A DNA stretch of 64,000 nt from Magnetococcales bacterium (GTDB lineage Bacteria; Pseudomonadota; Magnetococcia; Magnetococcales; JADFXB01). The stretch is from assembly GCA_015233935.1 (NCBI GenBank), contig JADFXB010000004.1, forward strand, positions 1 through 64,000. The letters run 5' to 3'. Made by a program: the position numbers and the translations under genes. The notes below the pieces were generated by a model. It was not told the origin of the DNA and did not search any database. It worked only from the letters and a program-made list of their open reading frames with translations. How positions within the stretch are numbered: position 1 is the stretch's first letter; each line of letters opens with the position of its first letter. Positions 31,201 to 37,305 of the stretch are shown piece by piece.

Positions 31201-34200
31201 GCGGTGCTTACATGGAAATTGATAATATCTGGATTTTTGCTTTGCAGGCGAAAACCGTTGGTACCATCCAGGGTGGACAGGGCAATGACCGATGAAAATC
31301 CGCCAACCTTGCCAAAAAGCACATAGGACACACCACCGTTGGAACTCAGCTTGTTTGCCCCGATAATGAGATCCTCAAAACCGTCACCATTGATATCCCC
31401 TGCTCCCGCAATCCGGCGACCACTGCTATCGTACTCCATGCCGTCCAGGCGGAAGCCATTGGATCCATCCAGGGAGGTTAGAGAAATCTGGCTGGCAAAA
31501 CCGGTTGCCCCACCAAAAACCACATGGGTGGAACCAGAGTTTTGGCCACCATTACCCAGGCGAAAACCCCCAATGGCCAGATCGCCGCGCCCGTCACCGT
31601 TGAGATCTCCCACGCCGGTGAAAAAGGCCTCTCCGCTGCTGCCAAGTTCACCTTCCAGACGAAAACCGTTACTGCCATCCAGGCTGGAAAGAGAAAACAG
31701 AGTTGGGAAAGTATCTGTTTTCCCATAAATTACAAAAACACGCTCGGTCCCATCGCTGGCAAAACCATTGGAGGAGACCAGAAGGTCGTTCAGGCCATCG
31801 CCGTTTATATCGCCAGCCGGTCTGACCGTGGTTTGGTATTTGGCAGGAAAATAGAATCCGTTGTTGCCATTCAGTGTGGAAAGGTCCAGTACACTGGCTC
31901 CTGTTGCATAAGAGCCGAACAACACGGCGGAGGTTTGCCCACCCAGGGCCAGATCGCCAAGGCCATCGCCGTTCATATCCCCCAGGGGGACGAAGGAGAG
32001 ATCGGAAAAGCCACCATATTTAAAATCGGCGACCAGACGTTGCAGACGAAAACCGTTGCGACCATCCAGGGTAGAAAGATCCAGGGCAGAAGGGAAAAAT
32101 CCCGACGGCCTGCCAAAAATGACATAGGCTTCTCCAGGATTGCCACTCCCGGCCAGTAGATCGTCGTAACCATCCCCATTCCAGTCTCCCAGGGAACCGA
32201 TGGAAGTAAAGGTTATTTGGCTGCCTGCCTGACCAGACAACCGAAAGCCATTCACCCCATTCAAGGTGGTCAACCTGAGGGTGGAAAAGGGGGGCAGGGA
32301 GGTTTCATCCACATCGGTCAATTGCAGGGTGACCACTGCTGTATCGGTCAAGGTGCCATCGGTGATTTGCAGGTCGAGGGTATAGGAGGGGGTGGTTTCG
32401 TAGTCCAGTTTACTGCCACCATTCAGACGGATTTGTCCGCTGGTGGGGTTGATGGAAAACAGATTTTGCCCACTGCCACCGGTGATGGTGTACCGGGTTG
32501 GTGCCCCATCCTTAACGGTGACGCTTCCAACGGTGGACTCGCCCCCAATATTTTCCGCCACCAGAAAGGTTTGATCATTGACGATCAGGGAGGGAGTGGA
32601 CGGGGGAGGAGGTGTTGTGTTGGTGAAAGAACCGATCACCGAAATGGCCGAATCCACCAGCAACTCCACCCCGCCCTGTTGGTACAGGTCATAATTTCGG
32701 GTGGCGATGGTGGAATAACTGGTTGCTTTACTCCAACCCCCACCTATTTTGAGGGTGTCCTGGCCATCCCCCATGACCCGCAAGGTGGCCCCGGCATCGG
32801 TAATCTGGCTGATGGTCGCCGAATTGAGTATCAGGGTATTGCTGCTCTGCCCGCTGCGCATGTCCACCACATCCATCTGGGCAATGCGGTTGGCCATGCC
32901 GGTGGTGGTCACATCCAGCAGCCAGGAACCATCCATGCGCAGGGTGTCGGAACCACCACCACCGTCTATCCGAAGAAAGTTACCGTTGTTGATGGCCAGC
33001 ACATCCCTGCCGTTTCCCCCAATCAAAACATCCTTGCCACCATTGCCCTGAAGAAAATCATCCCCCAGGCTTCCCCGCAGGGTATCGGTGCCACTGGTTC
33101 CGGTGAGATTGACGGTGGAGGTGGCAACATCGTTGAAATTTTTCCCAAGAATAAGAGAGGTTGTTCCGCCGGATGTTGTAGCACCTTTTTCCCCCACCGG
33201 CATGGGTGCACCCAAGAGCATGTCCGCGAATCCATCGGCGTTCAGGTCTCCCGCCGTTGCCAACGAATAACCCAACAGGTCATACTTTTGCGCTCCATCC
33301 AAACGAAAGCCGTTGGGACCATTCAGGGAGGAGAGGGCTATGACGGAGGAAAAGCCACCCGTCTTGCCATACATGAGATAGACCGATCCTGCTGCCGTAC
33401 CTCCCACATCGGACGAGGGTGCGCCGATCAACAGGTCGGCAAGGCCATCGCCGTTGACATCGCCAGCGGAACTTACAGAAGAGCCACTCCAATCCGTGGT
33501 CAGAGTACCATCGAGGCGGAAACCGTTGCTGCCGTTTAAGGTGGAGAGTTCCAATCTGGAAGCAAACCCGCCCGCCTTGCCAAAAACCACATAACTGCTC
33601 CCAGACGCCCAACCCGAAAAATCTCCTCCTTTGGCACCAAGGATCAGATCACCATAGCCGTCGCCGTTGATATCCCCTGCCCCGCTCACCGCTTCCCCGG
33701 CATAGACGGTGGTGCCAAAGGCGACAAGCTGGAAACCGTTATTGCCATCCAGGGTGGAAAGCTCGATGGTGGAAGCAAAACCCGAGGAACGTCCAAACAG
33801 AAGATATCCGCCCCCGGCAGCACGTCCTCCCACATCCGAGTCGGAGGCACCGATCAGAAGATCTTCCAGACCGTCCCCATTGATATCCCCGACAGTGGAG
33901 ACAGCACTGCCACTGTATTCCATGGCTGTGGTGCCATTCAGGCGAAAGCCGTTGCTGCCATCGAGAGAAGAAATATTGATAACCGATGGCATGATCGTGT
34001 CGTTGCCAAAGATGACAAAAGAGGAGCCAGACCGGTTGCCATTGGGTGAAAAAGAACTACTGGCCACTACCATATCATCGTAACCATCACCATTGATATC
34101 CCCAGCACTTCCTATGGCCAAACCGAGATAGGTGAGTGCCGTGGGGCTATCGATACGAAAACCGTCGGTACCGTTGAGGGTGGAAAGGTGGATATTGGTA

Positions 34201-35192
34201 TAAGAATCTGCTTTGCGACCAAACACCACATAGCAGGAACCGTAATTTTCCGCCTGTGGACCATCCTTGCCGATGGCGGAAATCAACAGATCGGAGAAAC
34301 CATCCCCATTGACATCCCCTGCCAGGGCTACCTTTTTCCCAAGACCATCGAAGGTGGCCTCGCCATCTATGCGAAATCCACTGGTGCCATTCAAAGTGGA
34401 AAGATTCAATTCGGAAGAAAAGCTGTCCGGCCTGCCGAACAGAAGATAAAAGGAGCCGGATGAAAGACCGGAAAAATCGGTATAGGGTGCCCCGATCAAG
34501 ACATCCGCAAAGCCATCCCCATTGAAATCACCACCCGAACTGACCGATGTACCACTTTTATCTTCCAAATTTTCACCCTTGAGGCGAAAACCGTTGCGGC
34601 CATCCAGGTTACCAAGCTGGATGGTGGAAACCACAAGCAAATGGGGCCAGTTCTGTGCAGAAGGGGTGAGCAGGGTGGTGGCATGCTGGAGGGTTCCGAT
34701 GCAGCGATCCAGTCTCCATGTTCCCCCGGCAACCGCTCCACCCACCGGACGGGAGGAGGCGGCAACCTTTTTGCCGGTAAGGGCGGCCAGGGCTTGAATA
34801 AATAGATTCCCTTTTATTCCTTCTGCTGTATTGCATCCGTAAAGTAATATTTCACCAGTGGCGGCCAACCCCCTGGACCAACTCCGCAGCAGCAGCTCAT
34901 AATGACGCAAGGTATGCAAGGAGAGGATGGCGGTGCCCAAGTGAATTTCACCCGGTTTGCCATGGGCCAGAATGTGAATGGCATCCACCGGCTGGCACTC
35001 TTCCAGTACCCTGGCAATGGCCACCATGCCGTCTTGATGGGCGGGCAAGGAGACAATGTGAATGTGTCCCTGCCAACCAGCGGTCAACACCTCTTGCTGA
35101 GGAATATCTGCGGTGATAAAAACAATCTGCCTGCCTGGAAAATTGGAAAAAGAACACGGGCCATTGCATGAATTGACAATACCGTAATCCAT
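22251..35192 (-). CDS. Giant (4313 aa) surface/adhesin-type protein: DUF4347, four 7x FG-GAP blocks each with an RTX-like module, cadherin-like domains, eight PPC-like domains
   Basis: N-terminal HILAHGKPGEI...ILLYGCNTAEG; 28 AGDxNGDGxxDLLIGA motifs; four GGxGxDxLxGG / DGGGGxDTLRM modules; ~114-aa PPC-like repeats (DWVGSLDSLDFYRF...GTYFAKVxxxGGNSxYxL). Confidence 0.93.
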   Translation of the reverse strand: MDYGIVNSCNGPCSFSNFPGRQIVFITADIPQQEVLTAGWQGHIHIVSLPAHQDGMVAIARVLEECQPVDAIHILAHGKPGEIHLGTAILSLHTLRHYELLLRSWSRGLAATGEILLYGCNTAEGIKGNLFIQALAALTGKKVAASSRPVGGAVAGGTWRLDRCIGTLQHATTLLTPSAQNWPHLLVVSTIQLGNLDGRNGFRLKGENLEDKSGTSVSSGGDFNGDGFADVLIGAPYTDFSGLSSGSFYLLFGRPDSFSSELNLSTLNGTSGFRIDGEATFDGLGKKVALAGDVNGDGFSDLLISAIGKDGPQAENYGSCYVVFGRKADSYTNIHLSTLNGTDGFRIDSPTALTYLGLAIGSAGDINGDGYDDMVVASSSFSPNGNRSGSSFVIFGNDTIMPSVINISSLDGSNGFRLNGTTAMEYSGSAVSTVGDINGDGLEDLLIGASDSDVGGRAAGGGYLLFGRSSGFASTIELSTLDGNNGFQLVAFGTTVYAGEAVSGAGDINGDGYGDLILGAKGGDFSGWASGSSYVVFGKAGGFASRLELSTLNGSNGFRLDGTLTTDWSGSSVSSAGDVNGDGLADLLIGAPSSDVGGTAAGSVYLMYGKTGGFSSVIALSSLNGPNGFRLDGAQKYDLLGYSLATAGDLNADGFADMLLGAPMPVGEKGATTSGGTTSLILGKNFNDVATSTVNLTGTSGTDTLRGSLGDDFLQGNGGKDVLIGGNGRDVLAINNGNFLRIDGGGGSDTLRMDGSWLLDVTTTGMANRIAQMDVVDMRSGQSSNTLILNSATISQITDAGATLRVMGDGQDTLKIGGGWSKATSYSTIATRNYDLYQQGGVELLVDSAISVIGSFTNTTPPPPSTPSLIVNDQTFLVAENIGGESTVGSVTVKDGAPTRYTITGGSGQNLFSINPTSGQIRLNGGSKLDYETTPSYTLDLQITDGTLTDTAVVTLQLTDVDETSLPPFSTLRLTTLNGVNGFRLSGQAGSQITFTSIGSLGDWNGDGYDDLLAGSGNPGEAYVIFGRPSGFFPSALDLSTLDGRNGFRLQRLVADFKYGGFSDLSFVPLGDMNGDGLGDLALGGQTSAVLFGSYATGASVLDLSTLNGNNGFYFPAKYQTTVRPAGDINGDGLNDLLVSSNGFASDGTERVFVIYGKTDTFPTLFSLSSLDGSNGFRLEGELGSSGEAFFTGVGDLNGDGRGDLAIGGFRLGNGGQNSGSTHVVFGGATGFASQISLTSLDGSNGFRLDGMEYDSSGRRIAGAGDINGDGFEDLIIGANKLSSNGGVSYVLFGKVGGFSSVIALSTLDGTNGFRLQSKNPDIINFHVSTAGDVNKDGFDDLLISGTSGVYYPTDAFLLYGRPSGFGSTLNLTTLDGSNGFRLLGDKTSSDRVVVSSAGDVDSDGYGDLFVGQGYVVFGDSFTPVVTTNLPTQNFSGSVNEDTLRGGAGNDTLAGNGGNDLLLGGAGADLLITSDTTFRALDGGGGVDTLRLAGQQSLDLRYLHGRVQGIDVVDLMVGQGNHTLTLDAITIHAMTDAGSSLRIMGDGNDQVYLGQGWHSSGALLALDGRNYQRYQQGGTEVLVDATIALTVGLTPITELSLANQSFAVAENSPAASLVGQVVLTLPDNAPQPSFTIAGGTGAALFKIQSSDGKLTVADGAQLNFEGTRQYQLNVQVNSGSQTQNGVMTISLTDVSEAPVFLDQTIYIAENKAHNDPYTPLVASDPDEGSQLRFSILPEDATATPFSVHSQGYVDFKSGGSPLDYETKSSYQFHVTASDGSLTRTALVTVQVTDIPETPIFHLTSLNGSNGFRLDGESPRDQSGISVHTAGDVNGDGFDDFLIGAERASHSKSYAGSAYLVFGNESGFSPTWNLSQLNGINGFRLDGKVTNESLGMSVHSAGDVNGDGFDDMFVGAPYAPGGRNQGGGYILFGKSGVFPAHVDLSTLNGNNGFLILGANDYDRTGFAVSSAGDINSDGFADMILGAREADHHGYSSGATYVVFGKASGFSSTLMLSTLNGTNGFRLDGVGDNKKVGFSVSMAGDINGDGFDDIIAGDRAGNAYVIFGKASGFAANLDLTALNGQNGFRIIVDNEYDESIQVGYGGDINGDGFSDLLGDSFVIFGRSTPFTASVAASSLDGSNGFRMDNVGSDQNVSSAGDVNRDGFADILLNNTVIFGMSSPFPSFISKSSVNVTGGVQGFSISFGYSVPPGSPAGDMNGDGFDDLLLGNLLANTAGYNNGATWVIHGSDPSGANTTPQSRVTTSGADLLRGGMTADTLLGGGGKDVLIGGAGNDLLAVRDDTFGLVNGGGGNDTLRMEGGWLLDLTTPGVSGRLHGIDTLDMRSGTDANAVILNAAVVSQITDAGASLRILGDGNDRLQMGDGWTKTSNANTLAGQSYHRYNRGGVDLLVDSRVVVNGPPVVLTVGAQTFSLTENAPATSEVGTITVYNPRGSNEFTVTGGSGQNVFKVDASSGRVTVAEGALLDFEGNNTFRLDVQVNSGPATTSGVITINLTNINESPLLEEQTITVVETTRPGSAIGYVQASDPDALSSKTFTLLPGGSGDGLFNLAADGRLTLAANTRLDYETTPAYTLQVQVSDGLLNDTATVTLAVANVDAATALNTASTFQLSTLDGQNGFRLNGAANGDGFGFSVSCAGDINGDGFEDIIIGAHQASPAGQYSGASYVVFGQATGFSSSLDISSLNGRNGFRLTGASKNEMAGSDVHGAGDINSDGYDDLIVGAPDGKFSSTQYGLAYVLFGRSEGFSSTMSLASLSGTSGMRLGGEQGANQTGNSVASAGDVNGDGIDDLIIGSIGSDAGGDNLGAAYVVFGKTAGLPASLSLTSLNGSNGFRLDGTLLNSGCGYEVEAAGDVNHDGFDDVIVASYKAAHVVFGQASGFSPSLDLSTLNGSNGFCLLDGTLVMDVGTAGDINGDGMDDLMVGTWDPNGAGASYVVFGRTSGFASLLQLSTLNGNDGFRLATSVNGPDLKRSVSSAGDVNGDGYDDLLISACENYLVINDHSLESLGSTYLVYGKSGGFSSVLQLASLNGANGFRLDGQFERERSGFSVSSAGDINDDGFDDLLLGGSGPINTKGYSYLFLGGNLLDLPTTSQTITGSGGSDTLHGGLGADTLTGLGGQDVLIGGAGDDLLAISDASFWQIDGGGGNDTLRMDGSWTLDLTTLGITNRLEGIDAIDMVAGSGSNTLIVNASTLSQITDPGSRLLVKGDGNDRLQMGSGWTKSTVSYLDGQGYTLYLKGGEKLLVDNDVTVTGYSNHANVPLENQDDSITLARTLGQLLATPQTATGWLGSTDSMDWFRFVQSEAGMVSLSLSGLTANADLYLTGSNNQILGQSTQSGTSNEAVGSLLSSGTYYVKVQRNAGTTNYLLSAVTSPIGPDMGGNATTTASQLGSIATTQTMNDWVGILDTMDHYRFVLEQTGLVNLSLSGLSSASQLTLMNHKGQTVAQAVQTGIADRLVNAAVSAGTYFAKVQSSGSSTFYSLAIASSSLGPDLGGNTHSQASNQGTLGATTTVTDWVGSLDSLDFYRFVFSKTGTIQLSLLGMANDADLFLLGSTGQTLSQSSQPGSSNESLTLTTTAGTYFAKVHIKGGNSSYNLTMGGTPLAADQGGNATTTGTNLGSLTNLQTISDWVGSLDGQDHYRLLMDRAGTLDLQLSNLTANADLALLNNKGQLISQSNQTGSNSESLSLLLSGGTYFAKVHSSANGTHYNLSMQASLLGPDQGGNSTLLATNQGTLSTLQTLTEWVGSLDSLDYYRFILSAAGTVDLSLTNLTSNVDLSLLGNTGQLITQSILTGTSPESLTQTISAGTYYAKVQSKGGNSNYSLTMTASLLSPDQGGNATTTATNLGSLSSTQTVTDWVGSLDGHDFYRFTLDSAATLNLSLGNLTGNADLALLSSTGQQVAQSILTGSSTDAISRAVSAGTYYVRVKSTSGNTDYSLLLGATPTASSQPLSFSQYLGNLSNGNLSRSESVGNDDPWDTYVFTLTSNRQVNISLSGMSADADLVLFSPINWIGTPTPLLAYLNWFDNVSSGIIGGSLKSGSQSESVSASLSAGTYYLAVMQKTGSTNYQLSLTSNTPASPPVSRTLSGSGAQNLGNLTSNQTRNGSVGYSSDLFDVYYFTVSTPTYLTASLGGLTSNADLMIGRNIPFSGSGDPLPTAVQYLDNMDDNIIASSTNTGNANENCSTYLSAGTYYVCVDGRFSSSNTNYQLSLSPTNNNPSGRMVSQDDYFSIGQTPPQDRHYLYAPAPYESHTQTGLLPVIVRSTSPLSISADSFSSLASTSRSDYTPWNVTFLSAS
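22480..25370 (-). repeat. Eight tandem PPC-like units inside the giant gene; central ones ~342 bp each
   Basis: Repeated TxLGSLxxxQTxxDWVGSLDxxDxYRF...SxGTYxAKVxS...GPDxGGNAT; one unit counted at 114 aa; last two longer and more divergent; boundaries approximate. Confidence 0.85.
25380..34620 (-). repeat. Four higher-order repeats of ~2.3-2.5 kb (seven FG-GAP units + RTX-like module, with cadherin-like linkers)
   Basis: FG-GAP blocks begin near 34.6, 32.3, 29.8 and 27.3 kb (minus strand); each ends in DTLxGGxGxDxL...DGGGGxDTLRM...GDGxDxLxxGxGW; boundaries approximate. Confidence 0.85.
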
Positions 35193-35293
35193 GATTGTTC
35201 TCTCATTGCAAGATATTGAAATGACTGTATTTTATTGATCTCTATTAGCCCATTCAATTTATCATTTTTTTCCATGAAACGGTATATTTTTCC

Positions 35294-37123
35294 ATGGCCG
35301 CTATCGAAAATTTTTCTATGCAATCAGAAAAGCTGTTTGCCAGCGCGTTGACCAAACATCGCCAGGGAAACCTGGTGGCGGCGGTGGCGGATTATGAACT
35401 GTTTTTGCGTCATTTTCCCGATCATCTCTTCGCTCTCACCAATCTGGCCATCGCCTTGCATTTTTTGCAACAACCCATGCAAGCAGAGAAAATTTGCCGG
35501 CGTGCTTTGGCCATTCAGCCGGGTCATGGGGAGGCATGGAATAATTTAGGTATTATTTTAGGTGGTCAGCAAAGGTATGAGGAAGCCATTGCCGCCTATC
35601 AAAGGTGTGTGACTCTGGATCCCGCCCACGATCTGGCCTGGAACAACCTGGGGCTTGCCCTCTCCCGTCTGGATCGGGTGGAAGAAGCCGTGGCGGCTTT
35701 TGCCCAATCCCTGGCCATCCGTCCCGAACATGTGGAGGCGTTGACCCAATTCATCTATCACAAAATGCAGCTTTGTGACTGGCAGGGGTTGGACGTGGCG
35801 ATTACCCGGTTGCAACGTTTGAGTCGGTTGGATGCGGGGGAGATCAATCCATTTCTCATGCTGTTTATTTGTCGGGATCCGGTTGAAACGTTTCGGGTGG
35901 CGGTCAATTATGGTCAGAGAGTCAGCAAAGCTGCTGGTGCACCGCCCACTGTTGCAGGGGTCCGTCATGGGCCTTTACGAAAAATTGGTTATCTGTCGGC
36001 AGACTTTCACCCCCATGCCACGACCGCCCTGGTCAGTCAACTTTTTGAAAGTCATGACCATCACCGCTATGAAATTTTCGCCTATTCCAGCGGGCCAGCC
36101 GATGATTCACCCGTTCGCCAGCGGATTGTGCAATCCTGCCATCTGTTTCGGGAGGTTGGGCATCTGACCGATCAGCAAATTGCCGATTTGATCAGGGCCG
36201 ATGGCATCGATATCCTGGTGGATCTCAAAGGTTATACCAGGGATGCCCGCTCCCAGGTGTTGGCCAGACGCCCCTCACCCCTGCAGATCAATTTTCTTGG
36301 TTATCCGGGAACCATGGGAACCCCTTTCATGGATTATATCGTGGCGGACCAGACGGTTTTGCCGCCTGCTCATTTGCCCTATTTTAGTGAAAAACCCCTG
36401 TGGATGCCCCATACCTATCAGATTAATGACAGCCACCGCTTCATTCATCCCCATGCTCCCAGCAGAAAACAGGTTGGGCTGCCTGAAGAAGGATTTGTCT
36501 TCTGCTGCTTCAATCAAAGTGTAAAAATAACGCCAGATATTTTTGAAATATGGATGTACCTGCTCCAGAAGATTCCCAATTCTGTACTTTGGCTGATGGC
36601 TTTTCATCCTTATGCCATGAAACGATTACGTTTTTATGCTGAAACCGCCAACGTGGATCCCACAAGACTGGTTTTTGCCCCCCGCTGGCCATTGGATCGG
36701 CATTTGAGTCGCTATGGATTGGCAGACCTGTTTTTGGATACCCTGCCTTGCAACGCCCATACCACCGCCAGCGATGCCTTGTGGGCAGGATGCCCCGTGT
36801 TGACCTGTCCCGGGGCCACCTTTGCTGGTCGTGTGGCGGCGAGTCTTCTTCAGGCTTTACACCTGCCTGAATTGATTGTGGCCAATCTGGAAGAATATGG
36901 TCAACGTGCTCTGCAACTGGCCAGCCAGCCTGCCCTGCTTCCATCGATCAAACAGCGTTTGCACGCTGCCATCCGCCATACAGCGGTTTTTGATGGCAAA
37001 ACATTTACCCGCAGCCTGGAAAAAGGATTGGAGATGGCATGGCAACGTCATCAACAGGGATTACCCCCCGCCCCCCTGCTGGTGGAAGATGATCAGGCGG
37101 AATCATTTGGATGTTATCGATGA
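35294..37123 (+). CDS. TPR + O-GlcNAc-transferase-like (SPINDLY/GT41) protein, canonical type
   Basis: TPR units (HGEAWNNLGIILGGQQRYEEAIAAYQRCVTLDP); IGYLSADFHPHATTALV; PSPLQINFLGYPGTMGTPFMDYIVAD; LFLDTLPCNAHTTASDALWAGCPVLT. Confidence 0.93.
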   Translation: MAAIENFSMQSEKLFASALTKHRQGNLVAAVADYELFLRHFPDHLFALTNLAIALHFLQQPMQAEKICRRALAIQPGHGEAWNNLGIILGGQQRYEEAIAAYQRCVTLDPAHDLAWNNLGLALSRLDRVEEAVAAFAQSLAIRPEHVEALTQFIYHKMQLCDWQGLDVAITRLQRLSRLDAGEINPFLMLFICRDPVETFRVAVNYGQRVSKAAGAPPTVAGVRHGPLRKIGYLSADFHPHATTALVSQLFESHDHHRYEIFAYSSGPADDSPVRQRIVQSCHLFREVGHLTDQQIADLIRADGIDILVDLKGYTRDARSQVLARRPSPLQINFLGYPGTMGTPFMDYIVADQTVLPPAHLPYFSEKPLWMPHTYQINDSHRFIHPHAPSRKQVGLPEEGFVFCCFNQSVKITPDIFEIWMYLLQKIPNSVLWLMAFHPYAMKRLRFYAETANVDPTRLVFAPRWPLDRHLSRYGLADLFLDTLPCNAHTTASDALWAGCPVLTCPGATFAGRVAASLLQALHLPELIVANLEEYGQRALQLASQPALLPSIKQRLHAAIRHTAVFDGKTFTRSLEKGLEMAWQRHQQGLPPAPLLVEDDQAESFGCYR

Positions 37124-37148
37124 ACCCGAAACAGAAAACGGTATCCAC

Positions 37149-37280
37149 ATGACGCAACTCATTCTTTACACCAGCGAAGATGGCCAAAGTCGGGTCCAAT
37201 TAGCAGCGGATGCAGAGGACGAGGTTGAGCTGAAGGCCCTGGAGGGCAGGATCAAGCATCGCAAAGGGACTACGTCATGA
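37149..37280 (+). pseudogene. Small ORF resembling the N-terminus of RhuM-family proteins, probable remnant
   Basis: MTQLILYTSEDGQSRVQLAADAEDEVELKALEGRIKHRKGTTS; the start resembles RhuM-type LLYTTEDGxTRIQL. Confidence 0.35.
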
Positions 37281-37305
37281 CTGTCCAGTTGCTCATGAAA
37301 AACAA

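Noticed and set aside
24888-33539. Long plus-strand ORFs (366, 453, 233, 440 aa) opposite the giant gene
   Set aside because: They are antisense to a repeat-rich, strongly biased coding frame. Translations are low-complexity echoes of the FG-GAP repeats with no recognisable domains; no independent support for coding.
22251-35192. Repeated DNA that could be mistaken for a CRISPR-like or minisatellite array
   Set aside because: Repeats are protein-coding, diverged and codon-phased, with no constant repeat/spacer alternation.
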